Counted from the stretch's first letter, positions 1-9,984 are shown. The stretch is DNA of 64,000 bases from JAHRAW01 sp963693025 (GCA_963693025.1 OY843749.1:2728001-2792000), one strand, 5' to 3'. Notes: a model not told the origin generated them from the letters alone. Numbers and translations: made by a program.

Positions 1-1
1 G

Positions 2-1189
2 TGTGGTCGCAATCAGGAGTTGCAGTGGTTGTTGCGAGATTTGCGTCCGGACTTCAAGACGATTGCGAACTTTCGTCGGGACAATGCGGCGGCGTGGTCG
101 GGGGTGTGCGCGCGGTTTGTGGATTTTTGTCGTCGGGCGGGGTTGTATGGCGGCGAGTTGGTGGCGGTGGATGGTTCCAAGTTTGGCGCGGTGTCGGGCA
201 AGAAGTCGGTTTATACGGCGGCGCGGATACGGCGAGAGATGGCGCAAGTGGAGCGCGAAGTGGCGGCGTATAGAGAGTTGCTGGAAGCGTCGGATGCGTC
301 GGATGCGCCGGTGGATGAAGTGGCGGAAGTGTCGGCGGTGCGCGCGGCGTTGGCGGCGTTGGATGCGCATAAGGGCAAGTTGGATGGGTTGTCGGCGGAG
401 TTGCGCGGTCGCGGTGGTGCTCAGGTGGTGAAGGGCGAGGGAGATGCGCGGCTGATGCGTCAAGCGGGCGGCGGTCGAGCGGTGAGTTACAATGTGCAGA
501 CGGCGGTGGATGGCAAGCACAAGTTGATTGCGGCGCATGAAGTGACCACTGAGAGCAACGACCGTCGGCAGTTGTATGGCATGGCGAAGCGAGCGAAGGC
601 GGCTTTGGGGGTGAAGGGATTGACGGTGTTGGCGGATGCGGGATATCAGAATGGCGCGCAGGGTGCGGCGTGTGAGGCGGCGGGGATAACGGCGGTGGTG
701 CCGCGCGCGAAGTTGTCGCATCCGCGCGGTGATTATTTCAGCCGCGCGCGGTTTAGATATGATGGTCGGCGCGATGTTTATACTTGTCCGGCTGGCGAGG
801 TGTTGCGGCGTTATCGCAACGAGGCGAAGAAGCAGACGCGGCATTACACGACTGATGCTTGCGGTGGTTGCGGTATGCGAAGTCAGTGCACTGGCAGTCG
901 GCGGCGCAGCATCAGTCGTCCTTATCATGAGTCGGTGGTGGAGCGCATGCACCGGCGGTCGGTGGCGCATCCGGAGTTGATGCGTTTGCGGGCGAGTTTG
1001 AGCGAGCATCCGTTCGGCAACATCAAACAGATGATGGGTGGCGGTCGGTTTCTGCTGCGTGGTTTGGATAAAGTCAAGGCGGAAGCGGGTATGTGTATGC
1101 TGGCGTATAACCTGAAACGGGTCATCAACCTCATGGGCGTTGAGACGCTGTGCGCGAGATTGGCGGAGCCCTCCCCGGCGCCGGCTTGA
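2..1189 (+). CDS. IS1182-type DDE transposase, 5' truncated by window edge
   Basis: The reading frame is open from base 2, and the codons before the first ATG (base 20) already encode the conserved stretch CGRNQELQWLLRDLRPDFKT, so the gene starts outside the window. The protein has the layout of IS1182/IS4-like transposases: a first catalytic Asp in VAVDGSKF, a second in VLADAGYQN, and a Glu in SEHPFGNIKQ, followed by the usual C-terminal LAYNLKR segment. A cysteine cluster (TCPAGE, ACGGCGMRSQC) lies between the second and third acidic residues, as in this family. It would cut and paste its own element. No terminal inverted repeat could be assigned because the left end is missing. Family assignment is from motif recognition only. 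Confidence 0.85.
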   Translation, partial: CGRNQELQWLLRDLRPDFKTIANFRRDNAAAWSGVCARFVDFCRRAGLYGGELVAVDGSKFGAVSGKKSVYTAARIRREMAQVEREVAAYRELLEASDASDAPVDEVAEVSAVRAALAALDAHKGKLDGLSAELRGRGGAQVVKGEGDARLMRQAGGGRAVSYNVQTAVDGKHKLIAAHEVTTESNDRRQLYGMAKRAKAALGVKGLTVLADAGYQNGAQGAACEAAGITAVVPRAKLSHPRGDYFSRARFRYDGRRDVYTCPAGEVLRRYRNEAKKQTRHYTTDACGGCGMRSQCTGSRRRSISRPYHESVVERMHRRSVAHPELMRLRASLSEHPFGNIKQMMGGGRFLLRGLDKVKAEAGMCMLAYNLKRVINLMGVETLCARLAEPSPAPA

Positions 1190-1297
1190 GCGGCGTTTTT
1201 TAAGCAAGAACATCCCCGCCCGGCGCGAGCATCGCTAAAACAACAAACCGCGCCAGACGATTGGCTTGCGGCGGCTTGAGTTTTTGCACGGGCTGTA

Positions 1298-1577
1298 TCG
1301 CTCCTTATTTTTCTATCATTCGAGAATGACGAAGTGGGGGGTATTTTTCTATCGTTCGGGAATGACGGCCACACCTCGTCATTCTCGAGCGTTAGTGTCC
1401 GTTTGTCGCCGCGCTTTTTCTTTTAAGCGGCGGCTTACGGACACTTGCGTCCTCGGGAATCTCCCTAAGATTGGCACGGGCTTTGTTGGAATTCACGGTA
1501 GACTTAGGGAGATTCCCGAAGGTGATGAAAAATATAGTCGCTATCGCTCCTTATTTTTCTATCATTCGAGAATGACG
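1298..1577. repeat. Modular palindromic repeat, locus 1
   Basis: This fills the gap between the transposase and metY, whose genes converge. A stray end of the B module (to about 1331) is followed by a complete unit: arm A from 1377, the spacer with GGCACGGGCTTTGTTGGAAT, and arm B ending in CATTCGAGAATGACG. Arms A and B face each other as CTCGGGAATCTCCCTAAG and CTTAGGGAGATTCCCGAA. No coding sequence is apparent. Confidence 0.85.
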
Positions 1578-1607
1578 AGTAGTTGCAGCCATCATTCTCA
1601 TTAACGC

Positions 1608-2894
1608 CTACCCCTGAGACGCCACCAACGCCTGACCAAGATCCCACAAAATATCATCCAACGTCTCAATACCAACCGACAAACGAATCATATCCGGCAT
1701 CACCCCGGCTTTTTGTAACTCTTCTTCGTTGAGTTGGCGGTGGGTGGTGGATGCAGGGTGGATAATCAGCGTTTTGGCGTCGCCGATGTTGGCTAGGTGG
1801 CTCAGGAAGTTTACGCTTTCGATGAAGCGCGCGCCCGCTTGCCAGCCGCCCTTGATGCCGAAGGTGAGGATGGAGCCGGCGCCGTCCGGCAGGTATTTTC
1901 GCCCTAGGTCGTAGTAGGCGTTGTCCGGGTCGCCGGCGTATTTGACCCAGTTGACCGCCGCGTGACCTTTCAGGAATTCGCTCACCGCCACCGCGTTTTC
2001 GACGTGGCGCTGCATGCGAATCGGCAGCGTCTCCAGCCCCTGCAACAACATAAACGCATTGAACGGGCTGAGCGTCGGACCCAGCGTGCGCAGCGTCTCG
2101 CAGCGCGCCTTCATCGTGAACGCGAAGTCGCCGAAGGTCTCGTAGAAACGCACGCCGTGATAGCCTTCCGAAGGCTCGGTCATGCCCGGATGCAGGCCGT
2201 TGTCCCACGGAAATTTGCCCGACTCAATCACCACGCCGCCCATTGAAGTGCCGTGTCCGCAGATGAACTTGGTGGCGGAATGAACCACGATGTCGGCGCC
2301 GAATTCCATTGGCTTGCACAAATACGGCGAGGCGAAGGTGTTGTCGATGACCAGCGGCACGCCGGCGTCAGCGGCGATGCGGGCGACGGCTTCGATGTCG
2401 AGCACGTTGTTGTTGGGATTGCCCACGGTCTCGGCGTATAACACGCGGGTTTTGTCGGTGATGGCGCGCGCGAAATTGTCCGGGTCGTCCGGGTCCACCA
2501 GCACCGCCTTGATGCCCATGCGCCGGAAGGTCACGCCGAACTGCGTCACGGTGCCGCCGTATAAAGTGTTGGCGGAGACGAGTTCGTCGCCCGCCTGCAG
2601 GAGGGTCAGCAACGCGGTCATCTGCGCCGCCATGCCGGTGCTGGTCGCCACCGCCGCGCGCCCGCCCTCCAACGCCGCCATGCGCTCCTCGAACATCGCG
2701 GTGGTCGGGTTCATCAGGCGCGTGTAAATGTTGCCGAAGGTTTGCAGGTTGAACAGGCTGGCGGCGTGCTCGGTGTCGTCGAACACATAGGCGGCGGTTT
2801 GGTAGATGGGCGTTGCGCGCGAGCCGGTCGCCGGGTCGGGCTGCTGTCCCGCGTGCAGGCACAGCGTTTCAAAACCGTATTCGCGGTCGCTCAT
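1608..2894 (-). CDS. metY: O-acetylhomoserine sulfhydrylase (MetY)
   Basis: A 428-residue PLP enzyme of the Cys/Met metabolism family. It would make homocysteine from O-acetylhomoserine and sulfide in methionine synthesis. The PLP lysine is K209 in HSATKF; the upstream block FETLCLHAGQ and the substrate-site stretch YTRLMNPT are typical of MetY, and the length is the usual 425-435. A hydrolase with the MetX-like fold is encoded far away near 48.3 kb, but it is not clearly a homoserine acetyltransferase. The gene follows the CoA-binding protein by 4 bp, so the two are probably co-transcribed. The ATG at 2894 fits the family N-terminus. Confidence 0.93.
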   Translation of the reverse strand: MSDREYGFETLCLHAGQQPDPATGSRATPIYQTAAYVFDDTEHAASLFNLQTFGNIYTRLMNPTTAMFEERMAALEGGRAAVATSTGMAAQMTALLTLLQAGDELVSANTLYGGTVTQFGVTFRRMGIKAVLVDPDDPDNFARAITDKTRVLYAETVGNPNNNVLDIEAVARIAADAGVPLVIDNTFASPYLCKPMEFGADIVVHSATKFICGHGTSMGGVVIESGKFPWDNGLHPGMTEPSEGYHGVRFYETFGDFAFTMKARCETLRTLGPTLSPFNAFMLLQGLETLPIRMQRHVENAVAVSEFLKGHAAVNWVKYAGDPDNAYYDLGRKYLPDGAGSILTFGIKGGWQAGARFIESVNFLSHLANIGDAKTLIIHPASTTHRQLNEEELQKAGVMPDMIRLSVGIETLDDILWDLGQALVASQG

Positions 2895-2898
2895 GGCG

Positions 2899-3369
2899 TC
2901 AGTTGGCGATGATTTTGTGGCGGTGGGATGACACGATTTGGGTGTTCACGCCGATGAAGTTGAGCCCGCCGAACAACCGCGCATGCTCGATTTTCACGCA
3001 GCGGTCCATCACCACCTCCAGCCCGCCATCCTCGGCAATACGCGCCGCCTCGTCGCTGACAACCCCCAGTTGCAACCACACCACCCGCGCCCCAATGGCA
3101 ACCGCCTGCCGCGCCAATTCCGGAGCGCTTTCGGGCCGCCGAAAGACATCAACGATACCCACCGGCTCAGGAATCGCGCTCAGTTCCGGGTAGCACTTCT
3201 CGCCAAGCACTTCCGCGTAATTGGGATTGACCGGAATGATGCGATAGCCGTGGTCTTGCATATACTTCGCCGCGAAGAAACTGGGGCGATACCAGTTGGC
3301 GGAAAGCCCGACCATGGCGATGGTGCGGTGGTTGCTGAGGATGCGGCGCAGGGTGGGGATGTCGGGCAT
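2899..3369 (-). CDS. CoA-binding protein (YccU-type Rossmann fold)
   Basis: A 156-residue small protein of the CoA_binding_2 family. The N-terminal Rossmann element IAMVGLSANWYRPS is followed by the conserved YRIIPVNPNYAEVLGE and VDVFRRPE blocks and by RCVKIEH near the C-terminus. The family is related to the CoA-binding domain of succinyl-CoA synthetase and binds CoA, but its physiological role is not settled. It is the upstream gene of a two-gene unit with metY (4 bp apart). That pairing is seen in other proteobacteria, as far as I recall. The start at 3369 is the only ATG that preserves the nucleotide-binding N-terminus. Confidence 0.85.
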   Translation of the reverse strand: MPDIPTLRRILSNHRTIAMVGLSANWYRPSFFAAKYMQDHGYRIIPVNPNYAEVLGEKCYPELSAIPEPVGIVDVFRRPESAPELARQAVAIGARVVWLQLGVVSDEAARIAEDGGLEVVMDRCVKIEHARLFGGLNFIGVNTQIVSSHRHKIIAN

Positions 3370-3377
3370 GGTTATGT

Positions 3378-3682
3378 CGTCATTCTCGAATGATAGAAAA
3401 ATAAGGAGCGACAGCGACTATATTTTTCATCACCTTCGGGAATCTCCCTAAGTCTACCGTGAATTTCAACAAAGCCCGTGCCAGTCTTAGGGAGATTCCC
3501 GAGGACGCAAGTGTCCGTAAGCCGCCGCTTAAAAGAAAAAGCGCGGCGGCAACGGACACTAACGCTCGAGAATGACGAAGTAGGGAGGGCGGCAAACGGA
3601 CACTAACGCTCGAGAATGACGAGTACTTGGGAATGACGAAGTAGGGAGGGCGGCGGCGGACACTAACGCTCGAGAATGACGG
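3378..3682. repeat. Modular palindromic repeat, locus 2
   Basis: A B-type arm, the spacer with the CACGGGCTTTGTTGAAATTC complement, and an A-type arm run from 3378 to about 3576. They are followed by two truncated copies of the A-arm end (the CGGACACTAACGCTCGAGAA boundary at about 3596-3619 and 3657-3680). This looks like serial partial duplication of one arm. It separates two genes that point the same way. Confidence 0.85.
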
Positions 3683-3687
3683 CGAAA

Positions 3688-6600
3688 CTAAAACCGCATC
3701 TCCCCCTTAAGCCAAATCGCATGCTCAACCCCCACGCTGTCGCTCTCCTCCCGCTCCCCAACCAAGTTCAAGTCGAACAACGCACCCAGCCCCCAACTCA
3801 GACCTAAACGATAATTCTGAACTTCCTCACCAAGCGCCATCTCGCCGTAAGGCGTCAGCATGAACGCCGTTGCGGGCAGGCCGTAGCCAACCCGCGCATT
3901 CAAGTGCGCTTGCAGGTCGGTTTCGGTGTCGTCGGACAGGCCGTTTTGCCAGATTTCCTCGGCGCCGCCGCCGTAAGCCTTGCCGGCGCTGCCATACCCC
4001 GGTGTCAGCGACAGCGACAGACCCTGCCCGTCAGCCCCCTGAGCCAGCCGCATATGACCGCCCAGGCCGATTTCGTCGTAGTCGCCGCTGTGGCTCATTA
4101 GGGCTCGGGTGTAGCCTTCCAGTGTTAGGCCGCGCTCCGTGTTTATGTAGCGTAGTGCGCCGCCGACCTCTATTCCGCCGCCGGTTTCGCCGTCGCCGCC
4201 GTCGTAGCGGTAGCCCAGTTCCATCGAGGGCTCCAGTAAGCCGCCGCCGACGGTGACGCCGGCTTTTCTGGCTTGTAGCGCCACGCGCACGCGGCGGGCG
4301 TCGGCTTTTAGTTCGGACAGGCGGCGGTTGCTCGACTTGCTGCCTTCCACTTCGGTGCGCGTGGTGAATGCTTCGGCGCGCAGGCGCAGTTCGCCGTCTC
4401 CGCGCGCCAGCAAGCGGCTGTTGCCGCCGACGCCGAGCATCTGCAGGGTCACGTCGCTGGTCACGCTCGTGTTGTTGGTTTTGTTGCGGATTTCCAAATC
4501 GCCGCTGCCAAAGCCGAGCGTCGCCCACCAATCCAGCCGCCCGTCCATCATGGACGTGCCGATATACGGGTGAACGCTGACCATGTCCAAATCGTAGTCG
4601 CCGCGCTCGCGCGTGTCGGTGGTGTCGTCGATGTAGCCCACGCGCGCCTCATTCCACGACAGCATCAAGCCCGCCAGCAGGTCGCTCTGCAGTTTGCCGT
4701 CGATGCCGGCATTCACGCTCAGCAAATCGCCGTCCCATTCAATGTTGCCGCTCTTGCCGCCGAGTTGGAGGAATTCGCCGCCACCCCACATCGCCGCGCC
4801 CGCGTCCAACATCCCGCCGCCGTCCGCTGCGCCGAGCGGCAACACGAAGTCGGAAGCGCCGAGCAATGCCTTGCCGTCAAACTCGTTGCCGTTATTCGCG
4901 CCCGCGCGCATCGCCTCAGCCGCCCACGCCGCCACCGAATACCCGCCGGGGCTGTCAATCCCGCCGGCGCCCGAGCGCGCCTGACCGACGCGCCGCGCAA
5001 TCGCGCCGATCTGCCGGTCGCTCATCGCGCGCGTGACTTCCGGCAGGATGACGCGGTTGAGCGCGTCCGCCGCGTGGTCAGTGACGGTCTCGCTGACCGT
5101 CACCGCAACCGCCCCGGCGGGGACGCCGTTGTAGTTCCCGCCGTGGGTCACCGCGTGCGTGATACGGGCGGTACCGCCGCTGACGCCGCGCACCTCAACC
5201 CTCTGCGGCGTCTCCCAGTTGGCGGCGCTGAAAACCAGCGGGGCGGAGACGGTCGCCACGGAAGTGTCGCCGCTAATCGGTCGTATCATCACATTGCCGC
5301 CGCCGGTCGGCGCGGCGTTCAGCGTCACGGTGTAACGCTCGGTGCTCTCCTGGTTCACGGCCAATGTGGGCGGGGTAATCGTCACCCCGGCGGGGAGGTC
5401 TCTCACCCTCAACGTCACCGTCAGCCGGGCAATGCTGACGTCACTCAAGCCGGGGTCGATGCCGCCGCCGGTCGCCGTGTGGGTGACGATGACTCTTTCG
5501 TCATCGAAGGAGGCATCCGCAATGGCGGTGACGGTAAACGCCTGCGGTACGTTCCAGTTGCCGCTGTCGAAAGTCAACTCGGGCGGTGACGGTGAAATCG
5601 TCAGTGGGTCACGGAGATCAACCACCGCCGCAATGATCACATTCTCGCCCGACGGCGGCGCGGCGGTCAGCACCGCGGTATAAATGCCGGGGCGACCGCC
5701 TTCATTCACGGTCAGGCTGGGCGGCGAAAGGAGCACGACCGGCGCCGCTAGCACGGTCACGCGGAAAGTCAACCTGGCGGCATCGTCGTTGGCGAGGTTG
5801 GCGTCGGCATCCGCGGCTCTGTAATTCAACACCACCGCGTCCGCCACCGCGGTCGGCGTGCCGCTCAGCGTGCGCGTGTCGGGGTCAAAAGCGAGACCGG
5901 GCACGGCGGTGGTGGCCAGCGCATAGGTTTTGCCTCCGTTGCCGCCGGTCGCCACCGGCAGCACCAAATCGTCAATCGGGACATTGACGGTATAAACCTG
6001 GTCGGGCTGCGTGGCGGGGTCGAAGACCGGGGCGGTGTCGTTGGCGTCGGAATCCGCCACCTGCACGAGAACATCAGCCGCGGTGACCGAGCCGTAGCCG
6101 CTAACCGCGTGGCTAATCGTCGCGATGTCGTCGATCGCGTCGGTATCGGTGGCGGCGGCGACGCTAATCGCCTGCGCGATGTTCCAGGTGGAGGATGTGA
6201 ATTCGAGCGCGCCGCTTGGAGTCAAAGTCAAATTGTGTCCCGTCGGCGCAACGCTCGGCGTAATGGTTACCGCACCGCCGGGGTCGGTGGTCAGCACCAC
6301 GGTATAGGTGGCGCTGGCGCTATCCCCCCCTTCGTCCACGGCAAGCGTGGTCGTTGAAATCGTGACCGCGGGCGTTACGACAACCGCCGGCGGCACCATC
6401 ACGGTGATGCTGAACGTCAGGGTGTCGGTATCGGCGGCGGTGGTGGTGGCGTCGTTGTCGGCGGCGGTGTAGGTCAGCGTGACCGCCGCCGTCGCCGCGG
6501 TCGGCGTGCCGCTCACGACGCGCGTGTCGGCGTCAAACGCCAAGCCGGGGATGGCGGTGGCGATAGCCGGCGCCAGCGTGTAGGTGATGTCGCCGTTGCC

Positions 6601-7578
6601 GCCGGTGGCGGCGGGCAGCACCAGGTTGGCGATTGGCGTGCCGGTGGTGTAGGTCTGGTCGGGCTGCGTGGCGGGGTCTAAGACCGGGGCGGTGTCGGAG
6701 GCATCGGTGATGCGGAAAGTTTGCGGCGTGGCGCTGAATTCATAACTCGGGTGTCCCGTGAGGGTGACGACGAGGGTTTCGTCGTCATCGGACACCCCAT
6801 CGTTCAGGAGACGGATGGGGATTCCGCGGGCATTTTGCCCGCTATACAGTTGGATGCTGCCCATCTCGGTGTTGGGGTCGAATCTGAGCACGGGTGCGAG
6901 TTCCCGTGTTATCACTTCGTAATCGGCGGTTGTGACAGTGCCGGAGATGGCGAATTCAACCACGGAGGAGAAGGGGCGGTGCGCGCCGTGTATATCCACT
7001 ATCGCATTGACTGTCTCGCCTTCTGTGGCGGGCGTCTCCATGGTTGTGCTTGCATCGCGGAGGGAAGCCTCGGTGCCGTCGTTGCCGGGGATGGTGTAGG
7101 TGAGACGGTTTTCTGTCCTGTGGGCTCCCCAAAAACTTTGACCGGTATCCTCCGTCCCAATATTTTGAATGTTCTGTACCCGAAGGGTGAGTGTTTCGGC
7201 ATCTTCGAGCAAATCGTCATCATTGACCAGCAAGGTGAAGCCTATACGCCCCCCATCTCCGCTTCCTCTGTGTTCAACCAGGACATAGGCAGATTCCCGA
7301 AGGAAGGCGGGTGCAACATCGTAGTCCATGTTGCTGGGGCCCGATCTCTCTCGGAACACGGCGGTCGACTCGTCCCTGAGGGCGACTACCCTCGCTCGAA
7401 CGGTGCCACCCGTTTTGCCGTGAAAAGTGACGAAGCCTTGAATGGTGCCGCCTTCGGCGACCGACAAAGTATCGGCGGAGAGCGTCACATCCCCCGCCCT
7501 CACCGTCTGCGCCGCCGCCACACCGGACATCAACCCCCCCACCAACACCACAAAAAACCCCCAACCAACCCGCCGCAT
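3688..7578 (-). CDS. Autotransporter-like surface protein with Calx-beta/Ig-like repeats
   Basis: About 1,296 residues from the chosen ATG at 7578, which begins a clear signal peptide (MRRVGWGFFVVLVGGLMSGV, then AAAQ). The mature N-terminal part is a string of beta-sandwich modules: Calx-beta-like segments (with VAEGG, VDEGG or VNEGG starts) and two putative-Ig modules that both carry the PGLAFD.DTR..SGTPTA pattern. The last 300 or so residues look like an outer-membrane beta barrel (alternating aromatic strands, final residue Phe in KGEMRF). The gene would therefore encode an exported adhesin-like protein anchored by its C-terminus. The frame is open upstream to a GTG at 7785 and an ATG at 7740, which would add a proline/alanine-rich, non-secretory leader. 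I judge these less likely. Function beyond surface location is unknown. Confidence 0.8.
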   Translation of the reverse strand: MRRVGWGFFVVLVGGLMSGVAAAQTVRAGDVTLSADTLSVAEGGTIQGFVTFHGKTGGTVRARVVALRDESTAVFRERSGPSNMDYDVAPAFLRESAYVLVEHRGSGDGGRIGFTLLVNDDDLLEDAETLTLRVQNIQNIGTEDTGQSFWGAHRTENRLTYTIPGNDGTEASLRDASTTMETPATEGETVNAIVDIHGAHRPFSSVVEFAISGTVTTADYEVITRELAPVLRFDPNTEMGSIQLYSGQNARGIPIRLLNDGVSDDDETLVVTLTGHPSYEFSATPQTFRITDASDTAPVLDPATQPDQTYTTGTPIANLVLPAATGGNGDITYTLAPAIATAIPGLAFDADTRVVSGTPTAATAAVTLTYTAADNDATTTAADTDTLTFSITVMVPPAVVVTPAVTISTTTLAVDEGGDSASATYTVVLTTDPGGAVTITPSVAPTGHNLTLTPSGALEFTSSTWNIAQAISVAAATDTDAIDDIATISHAVSGYGSVTAADVLVQVADSDANDTAPVFDPATQPDQVYTVNVPIDDLVLPVATGGNGGKTYALATTAVPGLAFDPDTRTLSGTPTAVADAVVLNYRAADADANLANDDAARLTFRVTVLAAPVVLLSPPSLTVNEGGRPGIYTAVLTAAPPSGENVIIAAVVDLRDPLTISPSPPELTFDSGNWNVPQAFTVTAIADASFDDERVIVTHTATGGGIDPGLSDVSIARLTVTLRVRDLPAGVTITPPTLAVNQESTERYTVTLNAAPTGGGNVMIRPISGDTSVATVSAPLVFSAANWETPQRVEVRGVSGGTARITHAVTHGGNYNGVPAGAVAVTVSETVTDHAADALNRVILPEVTRAMSDRQIGAIARRVGQARSGAGGIDSPGGYSVAAWAAEAMRAGANNGNEFDGKALLGASDFVLPLGAADGGGMLDAGAAMWGGGEFLQLGGKSGNIEWDGDLLSVNAGIDGKLQSDLLAGLMLSWNEARVGYIDDTTDTRERGDYDLDMVSVHPYIGTSMMDGRLDWWATLGFGSGDLEIRNKTNNTSVTSDVTLQMLGVGGNSRLLARGDGELRLRAEAFTTRTEVEGSKSSNRRLSELKADARRVRVALQARKAGVTVGGGLLEPSMELGYRYDGGDGETGGGIEVGGALRYINTERGLTLEGYTRALMSHSGDYDEIGLGGHMRLAQGADGQGLSLSLTPGYGSAGKAYGGGAEEIWQNGLSDDTETDLQAHLNARVGYGLPATAFMLTPYGEMALGEEVQNYRLGLSWGLGALFDLNLVGEREESDSVGVEHAIWLKGEMRF

Positions 7579-7824
7579 AACCGATTTTCCGGCGGACGGG
7601 GAAGGGGGCGGGGCAGCCCCTGCGGCGGCATCGCCCGCGCAACGGCGGGCATCGCCTGCGGCGGGAGCACCTGTGGAATGGGGGGCATTACCTGTGGGAC
7701 GGGGAGGAGCGCTGATGGGGAGAGCCGCTTGAATTGCCATGGTCGTATGCTCGTCAAGGGTTAAAGAATACCCCCACAATGCCACACCGAACGCGCAAAG
7801 GCAAGGGCTGGGGTCCTACAACTC

Positions 7825-8163
7825 GTCATTCGAGCGTTAGCGCCCGTTGTCGCGTAGCGGCTTACGGGCGCTAACGACCTCGGGAATCTCGTCCCGTTTA
7901 GCGCTGAGCCCAAACAAAGTCGCCTGCTTCGCTCGCTTTGTTTGGGCTCAGCGCCAACCTTAGGGAGATTGCGCGTATCGTCCGTGATACGCGCCCTGCG
8001 GGCTACGCGAAAATCCGCTCCCGGCGGATTTTTCCCGAGGACGCAAGTGTCCGGTAAGCCGCCGCTTAAAAGAAAAAGCGCGGCGGCAACGGACACTAAC
8101 GCTCGAGAATGACGGAGTCGGGAGGGCGGCGGCGGACACTAACGCTCGAGAGATGACGGAGTA
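7825..8163. repeat. Modular palindromic repeat, locus 3 (with three-hairpin module)
   Basis: The 468-bp gap between two divergent genes begins with the short C-type arm (GCCCGTTGTCGCGTAGCGGC hairpin), then the AGCGCTGAGCCCAAACAAAG spacer. Next comes a three-hairpin module at about 7970-8035, containing GCGCGTATC..GATACGCGC and AAAATCCG..CGGATTTTT, then an A-type arm and a truncated arm end. The remaining bases before the acyl-CoA synthetase (8164-8253) are a C/A-rich leader with no gene. Confidence 0.82.
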
Positions 8164-8253
8164 GGGGGGAATGCCAAAGCAATGCAAAAATGACACCACC
8201 CCCACCCCCAATATAAAATCCCCACACCAACCAACCCCCACCCAAAAACCCCA

Positions 8254-9897
8254 ATGCCCAACATCTACACCCAAAACCTCGACAAAACCCCCGCCAACCA
8301 CGCGCCCTTAACCCCGCTCGGATTCCTCGAACGCGCGGCGGCGGTTTATCCTGAGCGCGTCGCCGTAATAGACGGCGCGACCACCGTTACCTGGGCGGAG
8401 TTGTATCGGCGTTGTCGGCGGTTGGCGTCGGCGTTGGTGCGGAAGGGTATTGGCAAAAACGACACCGTGGCGGTGGTGGCGCCGAACTCGTTGGCGATTT
8501 ACGAATGCCATTTCGCCGTGCCGATGGCGGGCGCCGTGCTCAATACCATCAACACGCGGCTGGACGCGGACACCGTCGCCTTCATCCTCGACCACGGCGA
8601 AGCCAAAGCGCTGCTGGTGGACGCGGACTTGTCCGAACTCGCGCGCGCCGCGCTGCAAAAATCCGCCGTGGCGCCGCTGGTCATCGACATTGAAACCGGC
8701 GGTGCGGAGGCGGAGGCGCAACCGCAATCGCAGCGGGCGCGGGTCGGCGCGCTGACCTACGAAGAGGTTGTCGCATCCGGAGACGCGCACTACGAATGGC
8801 AGCCGCCGCAGGATGAATGGGACGCCATCTCGCTCAGTTACACCTCGGGCACCACCGGCGACCCCAAGGGCGTGGTCTATCACCACCGCGGCGCCTACTT
8901 GAACGCGGTGAGCAACATCGTCGGCTGGCAACTCCCGCACCACCCGGTGTATCTGTGGACGCTGCCGATGTTTCACTGCAACGGCTGGTGCTTCCCGTGG
9001 TCGCTGGCGGCGGTCGCCGGCGTCAGCGTGTGCCTGCGCGACATCAACTCGGCGAGCATCTACGCCGCCATCGCCGAACACCGCGTCACCCATTTCTGCG
9101 GCGCGCCCATCATCATGGACATGCTCATCAACGCCGCCGAACACGAGCAACGCGACTTCACCCACCGCGTCAACATGATGACCGCCGCCGCGCCCCCGCC
9201 GGCGGCGGTGCTGGCGGCGATGGAAGCCAAAGGCTTCGGCGTCACCCACGTATACGGCTTGACCGAAACCTACGGACCCGCGGTGATTTGCGCGTGGCAC
9301 GATGAATGGGATGAACTGAGCGTGCACGACAAAGCCGAAAAAAACTCGCGCCAGGGCGTGCGCTATCACGCATTGGAAGCGTTGGATGTATGCGACCCAA
9401 AAACCCTGCAACCGGTCGCGCGCGACGGCGCGGACATGGGCGAGGCGATGTTCCGCGGCAACATCGTAATGAAAGGCTACCTAAAAAACCCCGCCGCCAC
9501 CGCGCGCGCCTTCGCCGGCGGCTGGTTCCACTCCGGCGACCTCGGCGTCATCCACCCGGACAACTACCTGCAACTCAAAGACCGCTCCAAAGACATCATC
9601 ATCTCCGGCGGCGAAAACATCTCCTCCATAGAAGTAGAAGACTGCCTATACCGCCACCCCGAAATCACCGACGCCGCCGTAGTCGCCAAACCCGACAAAA
9701 AATGGGGCGAAACCCCCTGCGCCTTCGTCCGCACCACCAAAGACTCAACCCTAACCGAACAGGAAATAATAACCCACTGCCGAAAAACCCTCGCCCACTA
9801 CAAAGCGCCTACTACGGTGGTGTTTGGGGAACTGCCTAAGACTTCTACGGGGAAGGTGCAGAAATTTAAGCTGAGGGAGAGGGCGGCGGGGTTGTGA
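8254..9897 (+). CDS. AMP-dependent acyl-CoA synthetase
   Basis: A 547-residue member of the ANL superfamily that activates a carboxylic acid with ATP and CoA. The AMP-binding P-loop YTSGTTGDPKG lies at residues 196-206. The YGLTETYG motif and the C-terminal GGENISS and GKVQKF (catalytic Lys) motifs are intact. The AICAWHDEWDEL-like region after the TETYG motif is typical of the subgroup that includes medium-chain fatty-acid and methylmercaptopropionate (DmdB-type) ligases, so the substrate is open. Residues 149-160 are a low-complexity GGAEAEAQPQSQ insertion in a loop. It is a stand-alone gene flanked by repeats on both sides. Confidence 0.88.
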   Translation: MPNIYTQNLDKTPANHAPLTPLGFLERAAAVYPERVAVIDGATTVTWAELYRRCRRLASALVRKGIGKNDTVAVVAPNSLAIYECHFAVPMAGAVLNTINTRLDADTVAFILDHGEAKALLVDADLSELARAALQKSAVAPLVIDIETGGAEAEAQPQSQRARVGALTYEEVVASGDAHYEWQPPQDEWDAISLSYTSGTTGDPKGVVYHHRGAYLNAVSNIVGWQLPHHPVYLWTLPMFHCNGWCFPWSLAAVAGVSVCLRDINSASIYAAIAEHRVTHFCGAPIIMDMLINAAEHEQRDFTHRVNMMTAAAPPPAAVLAAMEAKGFGVTHVYGLTETYGPAVICAWHDEWDELSVHDKAEKNSRQGVRYHALEALDVCDPKTLQPVARDGADMGEAMFRGNIVMKGYLKNPAATARAFAGGWFHSGDLGVIHPDNYLQLKDRSKDIIISGGENISSIEVEDCLYRHPEITDAAVVAKPDKKWGETPCAFVRTTKDSTLTEQEIITHCRKTLAHYKAPTTVVFGELPKTSTGKVQKFKLRERAAGL

Positions 9898-9984
9898 TGT
9901 TTAATAACAACTCCGATAAAACAAAGCCTTGTTATTTACGACAGTGTTGTTATTCATAACGGCGTCGTCATTCACAACAACTTC

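Noticed and set aside
2..1189. Transposase start at the ATG at base 20
   Set aside because: The conserved residues before it (CGRNQELQW) are in frame and family-like, so the gene is truncated by the window edge rather than starting there.
1190..1297. Right terminal inverted repeat of the IS1182-type element
   Set aside because: The left end is outside the window, so no inverted partner can be compared.
4570..5589. 339-residue open frame antisense to the surface protein gene
   Set aside because: It mirrors the Calx-beta/Ig coding strand in high-GC DNA, is rich in Arg, His and Val without any motif, and the sense-strand gene is convincing.
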